This document shows positions 53,204-61,478 of a DNA stretch of 64,000 nt, piece by piece. A program made the translations under genes and the position numbers. The notes under the pieces were generated by a model. That model was given only the letters and a program-made list of their open reading frames with translations. It made no database searches and was not told where the DNA came from. Source of the DNA: JAXMHN01 sp964578605 (GTDB lineage: Bacteria; Verrucomicrobiota; Verrucomicrobiia; Limisphaerales; SIBE01); contig CAZODO010000007.1 of the NCBI GenBank assembly GCA_964578605.1, positions 1 through 64,000 on the forward strand, given 5' to 3'. Within the stretch, counting starts at the first letter, position 1, and each line of letters starts with the position of its first letter.

Positions 53204-54859
53204 ATGCGAATGAACCCGTTGGTCCTGCAAGGAGGGAGAGGGTGGACGCTGGCAATTGCCGCATGCGTTCTCTTTGCAGCCGGCGCAGGTGCCGCCCCAA
53301 AGGAAACATCCGCCGACACCCTAACCGAGGCGCTTTTCGCGCTGGAAGTGATTCCCAAGATCCAGATTGAGGTGCCCCCGGCGGGGATCGAACGTTTGCG
53401 GGGGGGCGGCTGGAGCTGGGGTTGGCGCGGCGGAGCGCGCGAGCGGCCGGAAGTCCAGGCCATCATCCGGGAGGGTGACCGGGTTTACACGAACGTGGCT
53501 TTGCATTTAAAAGGAGCGGCCGGGAGCTTCCAGCCGATCGAGCGCAATCCGAGCTTCACGCTGAACTTCGACAAACTCGTCAAGGGCCAGACGTTCCACG
53601 GTTTGGAGAAGATCTCCTTGAACAATTCCGCCCAGGACCCGAGCTATTCGACCGAGAGGCTTTGCCGTGAACTGTTCAATGCGGCTGGAGTTCCGGCCCC
53701 GCGCGCCGGATATGCCACGGTGGAACTGAACGGGCGGTCGCTGGGGTTATACGTGCTGTTGGAGGGATACAATCGGCAGTTCCTGAGACGCCATTTCAAG
53801 AATCCGAAAGGCAACCTGTACGACGGCGGCTTTCTAAAAGATATCGATTCCCGCCTGGCTACGAATTCGGGCGATGCCAATGATCAATCCGGGTTGGTCG
53901 CGCTGGCCGAAGCGGCCGAAGATCCGGACCGCGCGGCGCGGTTCGCCGGGTTGGAGGAAGTGCTGGACATGGACCGGTTTATCACGTTCCTGGCCATGGA
54001 AATCCTGGTGTGCCACTGGGACGGATACGGGATTAACAAGAACAATTACCGCGTCTATTTCGACCCGGAATACAAGCGCATGGTGTTCATGCCGCACGGC
54101 ATGGATCAGATGTTCGGGGTGATGATGGTCCAGCCCAGCATGGGTGTCCGGCCGCCCTTCCAGGGCCTGGTCGCCCGTGCGTTGCTCGAAACGTCGGAAG
54201 GGCGCCGCCGGTACTTCAAACGGCTCGCGGAACTGAACGAAACCCTCTTCGACGTGGAGGCGATCACCAATCGCGTGTTCCAGACGGCTGCCAAAGTCCA
54301 GCCGCTCCTCGCCGAACTGAGCCCTTCCGCCGCCGCAAGCCATCTGCGGGAAGTCGATGATCTCTGCAGCCGGATCGCCCAGCGCAAGCTGAGCCTGGAC
54401 GACCAGCTATCCGGGGCGCAAGGAACGGTGCTCGAATTCAACGACGACGGCATGGCCGCGTTGGGCCGCTGGAACTCCGTCACCAACTATGGCACGCCCG
54501 TGGTTGCGGAGTCAGTCACCGACGGCCGCCCGGTTCTTTATATCAATGCTGCCAGCGGGGTTAGCGTGGGGTCGTGGCGGACCAAAGTGCTGCTCGAGGA
54601 AGGCCGGTACCGGTTCGAGGGCCAAATGCACATTAAGAATGTCGCCGGGGACCCGCGCGATGGCCGAGCCGGGGCCGGATTGCGCATCTATGGCAAACCC
54701 GCGACCCGGAAGGCGGTGGGGAGCGCTGATTGGCAGGAGGTGGTTTGCGTTTTCGAAGTTCCAGAGGGCATGCGCGATGTGGAGCTGATCTGCGAACTCC
54801 GCGCCCACCAGGGCGAAGTCTGGTTCGACCGCAATTCGCTGCGGTTGATCAGGGAATGA
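53204..54859 (+). CDS. CotH kinase family protein, exported
   Basis: This 551-aa protein has a signal peptide (about residues 10-30) and a CotH-type atypical kinase domain at about 35-400, with VALHLKGAAGSFQPIERNPSFTL, KISLNNSAQDPSYSTERL, LYVLLEGYNRQFLRRHF, and the catalytic loop region CHWDGYGINKNNYRVYFDPEYKRMVFMPHGMD. A C-terminal carbohydrate-binding-type jelly roll (about 420-550: YRFEGQMHIKNV) follows. CotH kinases phosphorylate surface or spore proteins, and the verrucomicrobial group is uncharacterised. The ATG at 53204 starts the signal peptide. It stands alone and is followed by a long non-coding stretch. Confidence 0.83.
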   Translation: MRMNPLVLQGGRGWTLAIAACVLFAAGAGAAPKETSADTLTEALFALEVIPKIQIEVPPAGIERLRGGGWSWGWRGGARERPEVQAIIREGDRVYTNVALHLKGAAGSFQPIERNPSFTLNFDKLVKGQTFHGLEKISLNNSAQDPSYSTERLCRELFNAAGVPAPRAGYATVELNGRSLGLYVLLEGYNRQFLRRHFKNPKGNLYDGGFLKDIDSRLATNSGDANDQSGLVALAEAAEDPDRAARFAGLEEVLDMDRFITFLAMEILVCHWDGYGINKNNYRVYFDPEYKRMVFMPHGMDQMFGVMMVQPSMGVRPPFQGLVARALLETSEGRRRYFKRLAELNETLFDVEAITNRVFQTAAKVQPLLAELSPSAAASHLREVDDLCSRIAQRKLSLDDQLSGAQGTVLEFNDDGMAALGRWNSVTNYGTPVVAESVTDGRPVLYINAASGVSVGSWRTKVLLEEGRYRFEGQMHIKNVAGDPRDGRAGAGLRIYGKPATRKAVGSADWQEVVCVFEVPEGMRDVELICELRAHQGEVWFDRNSLRLIRE

Positions 54860-55082
54860 CGCAAGCGGCTGGCGTGCGTCCGCCGTTGTTTTGACTTGGA
54901 TGGAATTGAATGGAGCTGCTGACAAATTGTCATCGACAAGCTAATCACCTGCCGTTCAGCACATTGCCTATGATGCCACACCCAGCAAAGGAACCTAGCC
55001 AATGACAATCTTCCTTCGGCGAATTGAACCGTGCCCTTGCTCCCGATCACCGTCGCTGTGGTTCCGCGTCAACGGTGCCGGA
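54860..55082. other. non-coding region with a 13-nt palindrome
   Basis: TGACAA-A-TTGTCA at 54920-54932, in the wider context CTGCTGACAAATTGTCATC, resembles the first inverted repeat of the element at 29934, suggesting a short shared motif. Nothing else is supported here. Confidence 0.4.
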
Positions 55083-55231
55083 ACTCGTCAGCGAAGGGCA
55101 GCGCCCTGGTGATGCGGCATAAATGATTTCCGCGGCCTGAGATTGGCAGAACTCGGCCGGTTGCCGCCCCTTTCAGGGCTTGAGGGTGTTGGTGGCCGGG
55201 TGTTCCAGGGCGCTGCCCTTCGCTGACGAGT
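55083..55231. repeat. perfect 27-bp inverted repeat enclosing 95 bp (MITE- or REP-like)
   Basis: The left arm (55083-55109, ACTCGTCAGCGAAGGGCAGC...) is the exact reverse complement of the right arm (55205-55231). The arms contain AGGGC-GCTGCCCT-type inner symmetry. Enclosed are 95 bp without an open gene. Overlapping Arg/Pro/Gly-rich open frames on both strands are typical of such elements, not of genes. No transposase is present. The region 55232-55485 holds a GC-rich leader and nothing else. Confidence 0.8.
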
Positions 55232-55485
55232 GGTTGCACCTTCGGTGCGGACAGCGACCGTGAAAACAAAAGAACAAACGCCGAGCCAATGGGGGCAGGC
55301 GACGCCGGCGAGCGCTCTCGGCAAATTTGTGGCGACTTGGTCCGGCGCGCCTGAGCCAGGCCGCTGAATGCGAGGACGAACCGTCCCTGCAACGGGTTCG
55401 CCGTGTGCGCTTCAACCTAGCGCGGTCCAAGAGCGGATTCGAGCTTTGCCAAAGCCTCTGCCTGAGGTAGGCTGCGCTCCCGGAT

Positions 55486-56070
55486 ATGGTCCTGGTCATC
55501 GATAACTACGACTCGTTCACGTACAATCTGGTGCAATACCTGGGCGAGATGAACGTCGATCTGCAGGTGCATCGCAACGATCAGATCACCTTGGACCAAA
55601 TCCGCGACCTGAATCCCGAACGCATCCTGGTTTCGCCTGGGCCATGCTCGCCGCGGGAGTCTGGTTTGTGCAACGAGATCATTCGGACGTTCGGCCGGAC
55701 GATACCGACGTTTGGCGTTTGCCTGGGGCACCAATGCATCGGCCACACGTTTGGGGCGGATGTGGTGGTGAATCATCGGATGATGCACGGCAAGACGTCG
55801 CTGATTAAGCACAACGGCCGCGACTTGTTTGAGGGCATGCCCAACCCGTTCACCGCAACTCGCTATCATTCGCTGGTCATTGATCGGAAAAGCGTTCCCG
55901 ATTGCCTCGAAATCACCGCTGAGACTGAGGAAGGCGAGATCATGGGCGTGCGGCATAGGACCCTGCCGATCTGGGGCGTGCAATTCCATCCCGAGAGCAT
56001 CCTTACGGAGAACGGCCGGCAGATCTTGAAGAACTTCTTGAAGCTTCGCGTATGCAATCACGACTCGTAA
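55486..56070 (+). CDS. trpG: anthranilate/aminodeoxychorismate synthase glutamine amidotransferase
   Basis: A 194-aa class I glutamine amidotransferase that supplies ammonia to chorismate-using synthases. It has DNYDSFTYNLVQYL at the N-terminus, the oxyanion loop SPGPCSP (50-56), the nucleophile Cys79 in GVCLGHQ, and His168/Glu170 in VQFHPESI. The sequence also fits PabA; proteins like this often serve both tryptophan and folate synthesis. Its end overlaps mqnD by 19 nt. No synthase large subunit (trpE or pabB) is beside it. The trpG/pabA choice is open. Confidence 0.9.
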   Translation: MVLVIDNYDSFTYNLVQYLGEMNVDLQVHRNDQITLDQIRDLNPERILVSPGPCSPRESGLCNEIIRTFGRTIPTFGVCLGHQCIGHTFGADVVVNHRMMHGKTSLIKHNGRDLFEGMPNPFTATRYHSLVIDRKSVPDCLEITAETEEGEIMGVRHRTLPIWGVQFHPESILTENGRQILKNFLKLRVCNHDS

Positions 56071-56903
56071 CCCTGGGCCATTCGCCCGACCCGGACGACG
56101 CCTTCATGTTCTATGCGCTCGCCAAGGGCCTGATCTCCACGGGCGGCCTCCAATTCAAGCATACGCTGCAGGATATTCAGACGCTGAACGAACGCGCCAC
56201 GCGAGGCGAACTGGACATTTCGGCCATCAGCATCCACGCCTACGCTTACGTGAGCGATCAGTATGCGCTCCTGCCCTCTGGCGCGAGCATGGGCGACGGT
56301 TACGGCCCGATGCTGGTTGCCCGCCAGCCTTTGACCCGCGACGAAATCGCTCGCAAACGCATTGCGGTCCCGGGAACCATGACCAGCGCTTTCCTCGCGC
56401 TCCAGCTTTGGTTGGGAAAACCGGCGCGCGAGTTCGAGCACGTGGTGGTGCCGTTCGACCAGATCTTCGCGGCGGTGCGGGAAGGGCGGGCGGACGTGGG
56501 GTTGATCATCCACGAAGGCCAGCTCACTTACGCGGACCAGGGCTTGGTTCTGTGCCAGGACCTGGGCGCCTGGTGGAGCGCCGAAAATGGCGGGCTGCCT
56601 TTGCCGCTTGGCGGGAATGTCATCCATAAGCGATTCGCGCCCGCGGAACGAAAACGGATCTCGGACCTGTTGACCGCGAGCATCCGGTTCAGCCTTGAGC
56701 ACCGGGCGGAAGCTGTGGCTTACGCCCTGGCCTACGCTCGGGATATGGGACGCGAACTGGCCGACAAGTTTGTCGGCATGTACGTGAACCACTGGACGCT
56801 CGATTATGGGGAGAAAGGGCGCGAATCCATCCGGCGCTTTCTCGGACGCGCCCATCAAAACGGGCTCATCCCGCGCGCGCCGGAACTCGAGTTCGTGCAA
56901 TGA
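56052..56903 (+). CDS. mqnD: 1,4-dihydroxy-6-naphthoate synthase (futalosine menaquinone pathway)
   Basis: This 283-aa enzyme converts cyclic dehypoxanthinyl futalosine to 1,4-dihydroxy-6-naphthoate. The family phrases are clear: LGHSPDPDDAFMFYALA (8-24), DIQTLNERA, ISAISIHAYAYV and LIIHEGQLTYADQGL, with the periplasmic-binding-protein-like fold of the family. The enzyme acts in the cytosol. This places the organism among those that make menaquinone by the Mqn pathway rather than Men. It overlaps trpG by 19 nt, so the two are expressed together although their pathways differ (both draw on chorismate). Confidence 0.92.
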   Translation: MQSRLVTLGHSPDPDDAFMFYALAKGLISTGGLQFKHTLQDIQTLNERATRGELDISAISIHAYAYVSDQYALLPSGASMGDGYGPMLVARQPLTRDEIARKRIAVPGTMTSAFLALQLWLGKPAREFEHVVVPFDQIFAAVREGRADVGLIIHEGQLTYADQGLVLCQDLGAWWSAENGGLPLPLGGNVIHKRFAPAERKRISDLLTASIRFSLEHRAEAVAYALAYARDMGRELADKFVGMYVNHWTLDYGEKGRESIRRFLGRAHQNGLIPRAPELEFVQ

Positions 56904-56910
56904 CTCGGAT

Positions 56911-58305
56911 TCAGGGAGAAGCCAGGCGCCGGATGAGCTTTTCGTGAATCCCGCCGAAACCGCCATTGCTGAAAACGCACACGACATCGCCTCCTTTGGC
57001 TCGGGCGCCCACGTAATCGACAATGGAATCGGCGTCCGGGAGGTAGGCACTTTCTTTTCCAAGATTGCGGATGTCGGCGATGAGTTGCTCGGGATCGAGC
57101 CGTTCGGAGGGCGCCAACTGCTCCAGGCGCGCGACCGCCGCAACCACCACCACGTCTGCCTCCGCGAAGGCAAGCGCCAGCTCGGTCTGAAAGACGTTGC
57201 GCCGGGTGGTGTTCGAGCGCGGCTCGAAAAGGGCCCAGATCTTTTCGGTGCCGTATTTGAGTCGAAGCGCGCGCAAGGTCTCGCGAAGGGCTGTCGGGTG
57301 ATGGCCGAAATCGTCAATCACGGTCACGCCGCCGCTCACGCCCCGGATTTCCATGCGCCGTCGGACGCCTTGAAAGGTGTCGAAGGCCGCCTGAATCTGG
57401 TGGTTCTTCAGCCCGCAATGCTTCGCGCAGGCTACGGCGGCGAGGGCGTTCCGGACGTTCAATTCGCCGACCATGTTCAGGTGGAACTTGAAGCTGGGGA
57501 TCTCGAATTCCGAAGCGGTCGGCGCGAGTTTGACATTGAAAGCGCGAATGCTGTTGCTTTCGCCGAGCCCGAAACGCTTGATGGGGCAATGGGGGACATC
57601 CAGCAAGGGCGCCAGGTTCGGGTCGTCGCCATTGGCCAAGAGCAGTCCGTTGCGGGGAACGAGATTGATCAGGCGTTTGAACGAGGTCTGGATGGCGGCA
57701 AGGTTCTCGAAGATGTCCGCGTGATCGAACTCCAGGTTGTTCAGGATGGCGACTTCCGGAAGGTAATGAACGAACTTGCTCCGTTTGTCGAAGAACGCCG
57801 TGTCGTATTCGTCGCCTTCGATGACGAACCATTCGCTCTCGGTAAACCGCGCGCCTTGCTGGAAGTTCAGGGGGATTCCGCCGATCAGGTAGCTGGGATG
57901 GAGGCCCGCCTGTTCAAATACCCACGCCAGCAAAGAGGCGGTGGTGGTCTTCCCATGCGTGCCCGCCACCACGAGAGCGCGTTTGCCCCGGATGAAAAAC
58001 TCTTTCAGCAACTCTGGCAGCGAGCAGTAGCGCATTTTGTGGTCCAGGACCGCCTCGGCTTCCGGGTTGCCCCGGGAGATCGCGTTCCCGATCACTACGA
58101 GGTCCGGTTTGCTCGCCAAATTGCTTTCCGCAAAACCGGCCACGACCTGGATGCCGCGTTCGGCCAGAAAGGTCGACATGGGCGGATAAGCATTCTGATC
58201 GGAGCCGGTGACGGCATAGCCCTTCTCGCGCAGGGCCACGGCGGACGAAGCCATGGCGGTGCCACAAATGCCAACGAAATGGACCGAACGGATCTCCGCG
58301 AACAT
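56911..58305 (-). CDS. mpl: UDP-N-acetylmuramate:L-alanyl-gamma-D-glutamyl-meso-diaminopimelate ligase
   Basis: A 464-aa Mur-ligase-family enzyme that recycles the cell-wall tripeptide by joining it to UDP-MurNAc. It has the N-terminal Rossmann fold (VHFVGICGTAMASSAVAL), the ATP-binding loop GTHGKTTT (115-122), the EGDEYDTAFFDKRSKF block that is diagnostic for Mpl over MurC, and DDFGHHPTALRETL in the C-terminal domain. It acts in the cytosol. It converges with mqnD, whose stop lies only 7 nt away, leaving no room for separate terminators. Confidence 0.93.
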   Translation of the reverse strand: MFAEIRSVHFVGICGTAMASSAVALREKGYAVTGSDQNAYPPMSTFLAERGIQVVAGFAESNLASKPDLVVIGNAISRGNPEAEAVLDHKMRYCSLPELLKEFFIRGKRALVVAGTHGKTTTASLLAWVFEQAGLHPSYLIGGIPLNFQQGARFTESEWFVIEGDEYDTAFFDKRSKFVHYLPEVAILNNLEFDHADIFENLAAIQTSFKRLINLVPRNGLLLANGDDPNLAPLLDVPHCPIKRFGLGESNSIRAFNVKLAPTASEFEIPSFKFHLNMVGELNVRNALAAVACAKHCGLKNHQIQAAFDTFQGVRRRMEIRGVSGGVTVIDDFGHHPTALRETLRALRLKYGTEKIWALFEPRSNTTRRNVFQTELALAFAEADVVVVAAVARLEQLAPSERLDPEQLIADIRNLGKESAYLPDADSIVDYVGARAKGGDVVCVFSNGGFGGIHEKLIRRLASP

Positions 58306-58355
58306 GCGGAAATGATGGACCTTTCAGAGCGGCAGGAAAGCAGAAACGACCAAGG

Positions 58356-58592
58356 TCAACTCTTGGCCAAGGACCGGTGGATCGCGAAGGTCACCACGCA
58401 GGCCAGCAACGCCACCAGCCAGAGCACAAACAGCGGCACGCATAGAAGACTGTAAAGAATCTCGTGCCAGATCTCTTCGTGCGGCGTGACCTGGTAAGCG
58501 CCGAAGGCCGCGGCAGGAGGTACCAGGAGGGCGAACAGCCAGATAAACCGTGCGTTGCGCAAGAAGAACGTGGAACGATACTCGTTTTTCAC
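58356..58592 (-). CDS. small membrane protein, two transmembrane helices
   Basis: A 78-aa protein started by GTG at 58592 (the longer open frame upstream runs into the eno terminator and is not credible). Two hydrophobic helices are visible: FIWLFALLVPPAAAFGAY (about 16-33) and ILYSLLCVPLFVLWLVALLACVV (about 45-68), with a basic end (HRSLAKS). I do not recognise it. It lies between eno and mpl on the same strand and may share the mpl transcript. Confidence 0.6.
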   Translation of the reverse strand: MKNEYRSTFFLRNARFIWLFALLVPPAAAFGAYQVTPHEEIWHEILYSLLCVPLFVLWLVALLACVVTFAIHRSLAKS

Positions 58593-58683
58593 AACCTGCC
58601 GATCATTGCTTTGCCTTACTTTAGGCCAAAGCAAGAATGCCCGCCAGCCCGAACTTTGGTCCGGAGATCGACCCGTCAACATT

Positions 58684-58716
58684 AAAAAGTCCAGCCGCCC
58701 TTTCGAACGGCTGGAC
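58684..58716 (-). terminator. Rho-independent terminator of eno
   Basis: On the minus strand a 9-bp stem (GTCCAGCCG with CGGCTGGAC, 58689-58716) is followed by TTTTT (58684-58688). It lies 91 nt after the eno stop. Confidence 0.88.
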
Positions 58717-58806
58717 CCGGAAAACCTGCAGCGCTTACACCGGGGAGATGGCAGACCCGCTGGCCGCCCGCGTCCCAATTCTCAGAACGCGCGCCCGGGG
58801 CTCGGA

Positions 58807-60081
58807 CTAGAACTTGCCGCCGTAAACGGCGTTCTTGCCGAGGAGTTGCTCGATCCGGAGCAGTTGGTTGTATTTGGCAACGCGGTCCGTGCGGCTGAGC
58901 GACCCGGTCTTGATCTGTCCGGCGTTGGTCGCCACGGCAATGTCTGCGATGGTGGCGTCCTCGGTTTCGCCGGAGCGATGACTGATCACGGCGGTATAGG
59001 CGTTTTCCTGGGCCAGTTCCACGGCGTCCAGGGTTTCGGTCAAGGACCCGATTTGGTTGACTTTGACGAGAATGGAATTCGCCACGCCCTGGTCGATGCC
59101 TTTGCGCAGGAACTTGACGTTCGTCACGAAGACATCGTCGCCAACCAGCTGGACTTTGCCGCCCAGCTTGTCGGTGAGCAGCTTCCAGTTCTTCCAATCG
59201 TTCTCCGCGCAGCCATCTTCGATGCTGACGATGGGGTAACTGCCCGTGAGCTTGGTGTAAAACTCAACCAATTCTTCGCCGCTGAGCTTTTGGCCGGTGC
59301 TCTTCTTGAACACATACTGGCCGCTCTTGGCGTCGTAAAACTCGGACGACGCGACGTCCAGAGCCAAGAAGATCTGTTTGCCCGCTTTGTACCCGGCGTC
59401 CTTCGTGGCCTGCAGGATCGCTTCGATCGCGGCTTCGGCACTCTCCAGCTTCGGAGCGAACCCGCCTTCATCGCCCACCGCGGTGGAAAGCCCTTTCTTT
59501 TTCAAGACAGCCTTGAGCGAATGGAAGATTTCCGTGATTGATCGGAGCGCTTCGGAGAACGAGTCGAAGCCCTTCGGCATGATCATGAACTCCTGGAAAT
59601 CGATCGGGGCGTCGGAATGAGCTCCGCCATTGATGACGTTGGCCATGGGAACGGGCAGCACCTTGGCGTTCGGTCCGCCCAAATACTGGAAGAGCGGCAC
59701 GCCAATCGCTTCCGCCGCCGCTTTCGCCGTGGCCAGCGATACGGCAAGGATGGCATTGGCCCCGAGTTTGGCCTTGTTCTCCGTCCCATCCAGGTTGAGC
59801 ATAATGCGGTCGACCTTGAGCTGATCCAGGGCGTCCGTCCCTTCGAGCTCGGGAAGGATCTTCTCCGTGATGTTCTTGACCGCCTGGGAGACTCCTTTCC
59901 CTAAATAGCGCTTTTTGTCGCCATCGCGAAGTTCAAGGGCTTCGTGCTCTCCGGTGCTGGCGCCAGAAGGCACTGCCGCACGCCCCACCGCGCCGCCAGC
60001 AAGGATCACATCGACTTCCACCGTTGGGTTCCCGCGCGAGTCCAGGATCTCACGGGCTTGGATGTCAGAAATTAGGCTCAT
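58807..60081 (-). CDS. eno: enolase (phosphopyruvate hydratase)
   Basis: This 424-aa glycolytic enzyme converts 2-phosphoglycerate to phosphoenolpyruvate. Diagnostic parts are SLISDIQAREILDSRGNPTVEVDV at the start, the SGASTG loop (about residues 39-44), GDEGGFAPKLES, the metal ligand region SIEDGCAENDW and the catalytic SHRSGETEDATIADIAVA. The length is normal. It has a good promoter (60116-60143), a short leader and a terminator, so it is a single-gene unit. Confidence 0.97.
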   Translation of the reverse strand: MSLISDIQAREILDSRGNPTVEVDVILAGGAVGRAAVPSGASTGEHEALELRDGDKKRYLGKGVSQAVKNITEKILPELEGTDALDQLKVDRIMLNLDGTENKAKLGANAILAVSLATAKAAAEAIGVPLFQYLGGPNAKVLPVPMANVINGGAHSDAPIDFQEFMIMPKGFDSFSEALRSITEIFHSLKAVLKKKGLSTAVGDEGGFAPKLESAEAAIEAILQATKDAGYKAGKQIFLALDVASSEFYDAKSGQYVFKKSTGQKLSGEELVEFYTKLTGSYPIVSIEDGCAENDWKNWKLLTDKLGGKVQLVGDDVFVTNVKFLRKGIDQGVANSILVKVNQIGSLTETLDAVELAQENAYTAVISHRSGETEDATIADIAVATNAGQIKTGSLSRTDRVAKYNQLLRIEQLLGKNAVYGGKF

Positions 60082-60115
60082 ATTTCAATAGCGTTTCTAA
60101 ATGAATGAAGCGCGC

Positions 60116-60143
60116 ATCATAAGAACGGCAGCCTTTGAGTCAA
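60116..60143 (-). promoter_or_regulatory. promoter of eno
   Basis: Reading the minus strand, TTGACT (60138-60143) and TATGAT (60116-60121) are 16 nt apart, each one mismatch from consensus. Transcription should start near 60109, about 28 nt before the start codon. Confidence 0.75.
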
Positions 60144-60230
60144 GAATAGAGCCTCTCCCGGTGTGGATGCGGGCGCATCTCACCTGTTCCGCCTTGGCAA
60201 GATCCCGCAAGCCTCGCCCTAGAGAGCGGC

Positions 60231-60358
60231 GATCGGACGGCCAAATGGTGCACAGTCCGATGACAAAAAGTCATCAGTGGGGTTAAGTTTATGGCCTTCA
60301 ACATCTTGACGCGATGAGAACAAATTGTTCCCATCACCACCGCCTACGTTCCACGCTT
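60231..60358. repeat. dispersed intergenic repeat, second family, copy 2
   Basis: Copy of the element at 29934. It keeps ATCGGACGGCCAAATG at the left edge, GATGAC-AAAAA-GTCATC (60259-60275), the 23-nt near-palindrome (60313-60335) and CCACGCTT at the right. It lies about 90 bp upstream of the eno promoter. Confidence 0.85.
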
Positions 60359-60490
60359 CTTACTCGCCACCGATATGCGTGAGTGGCACACCCTCACTTG
60401 GCGGGATTGAGCGCGGAACCCGGCGGGTATTTCGGCCGGGTCGCGCTGATCACGTTAGGCACGCAAGGGTGTTACGCCTGCAGCAGGCAC

Positions 60491-60523
60491 AAAAAGTCCC
60501 CGCACCACGAATGGTCCGGGGAC
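60491..60523 (-). terminator. Rho-independent terminator of the cysteine-rich protein gene
   Basis: On the minus strand GTCCCCG pairs with CGGGGAC (60496-60523), with an inner ACCA/TGGT extension, followed by TTTTT (60491-60495). It lies about 20 nt after the stop codon. Confidence 0.88.
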
Positions 60524-60541
60524 GTGAATTCTTAACCGGCT

Positions 60542-61093
60542 CTACCGATTAACAGCCAAGCTGGCGCCCTTGACCTGGGCTTTGGCTGAAGCGGATTCCT
60601 TTCCTTGGCCTGCGCAGCAAGGCTTCTCAGCACTCACCGGTTGGGTGGCGCCGCAGCTCGCTTTGTCCTTGGCCGCTGAGGCAGAGACCGGGCATGCCTT
60701 GGTGGCGTTCACGGGCTCGGTTGCACCGCAACTGGCCTTGGTCTTGGCCGCGCACGCTGATACGGCTTGGGTCTTCGCAGCCGTGCTGGCGGTCCCAGCG
60801 GTGCTGCAGCAGGGTTTCGTCTTGGCCCCAGACGCCGACACAGGATAAGTCTTCGCAGCCGCGCTGGCCGTCTCGGTGGCGCTGCAGTTGGCCTTCGCCT
60901 TTGCGGCTGAAGTGGACGCAGAGACCGGGCACGCCGCGGTTGCACTCACTGCTTTCGTAGCGCTGCAGCTGGCTTTCACTTCCGCCGAGCACGCGGAGAC
61001 CGTTTTTGAGGCGCTGGCGGAACACTCGCCCGCCTGCAACGAGACAGCGGTTGCGATCGCAGCGATGGTGAGACCTAGGAGCAGTTTTTTCAT
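60542..61093 (-). CDS. secreted cysteine-rich Ala/Ser/Lys repeat protein
   Basis: A 183-aa protein with a signal peptide (about residues 1-21). The mature part is low in complexity, built mainly of Ala, Ser, Thr and Lys, with 13 Cys including two CC pairs. A repeat of about 22 residues can be seen: phrases such as KACPVSAS, KASCGATxPV and KPCC recur. The even Cys spacing suggests disulphide or metal binding, but no known family is recognised. The ATG at 61093 opens the signal peptide behind an A-rich leader. It has its own promoter (61134-61162) and terminator. It precedes the divergent feo operon, which makes a metal link possible. Confidence 0.7.
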   Translation of the reverse strand: MKKLLLGLTIAAIATAVSLQAGECSASASKTVSACSAEVKASCSATKAVSATAACPVSASTSAAKAKANCSATETASAAAKTYPVSASGAKTKPCCSTAGTASTAAKTQAVSACAAKTKASCGATEPVNATKACPVSASAAKDKASCGATQPVSAEKPCCAGQGKESASAKAQVKGASLAVNR

Positions 61094-61133
61094 CTTCGTT
61101 GATTTAGTTTTGTTTCTTAATTGGAGTCGAAGA

Positions 61134-61162
61134 CTAATAGTGCGAGTTGGGTCGTCTGTCAA
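61134..61162 (-). promoter_or_regulatory. promoter of the cysteine-rich protein gene
   Basis: On the minus strand TTGACA (61157-61162) and TATTAG (61134-61139) are 17 nt apart. The leader is A-rich (AAACAAAACTAAATC) before the start at 61093. Confidence 0.68.
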
Positions 61163-61347
61163 AGGCGACTTGCGAGGACTTCACCAGGGACCGCCAGGCA
61201 CCGGCCGGCGCCGCCCAGGAGAAGGTCTCGTATCGCCCCAGACAAAGCGCATCGCCCGAGCCGAGACCGAGACCAATTCCCCCGCCGGAGCGGCCTGGGA
61301 GTCCCGCCATCGACCCGCGCGGGCAAGCGCGAGACGCGAAGGCCTAT

Positions 61348-61381
61348 TTGACATTTGAAACAGTTACGCTTAATTGCGTAA
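61348..61381 (+). promoter_or_regulatory. promoter and inverted-repeat operator of the feo operon
   Basis: A consensus -35 TTGACA lies at 61348-61353, with TTAATT (61370-61375) 16 nt downstream as the -10. The palindrome TTACGC-TTAATT-GCGTAA (61364-61381) lies exactly over the -10. The layout is that of a repressor operator; DtxR/MntR-type regulators bind such AT-centred repeats, and the first gene encodes one. Autoregulation is inferred. Confidence 0.65.
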
Positions 61382-61478
61382 TCAATGTTAGCACCGGCTA
61401 AGATTTTCAGGAATTCCTCTGCGGTCGCGACGGGCCCTTTGGGCCGTTCTGCCAGTCGTGTCTTTCAGGACTAGCGCT

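Noticed and set aside
52893..53309. 138-codon minus-strand frame upstream of the CotH gene
   Set aside because: It covers the AT-rich region and the CotH start in antisense and shows no domain or conserved pattern.
55088..55499. Overlapping short frames of about 78-108 codons
   Set aside because: They are composed of Arg, Pro and Ser, cross the inverted repeat, and occur in several frames at once; no protein family fits.
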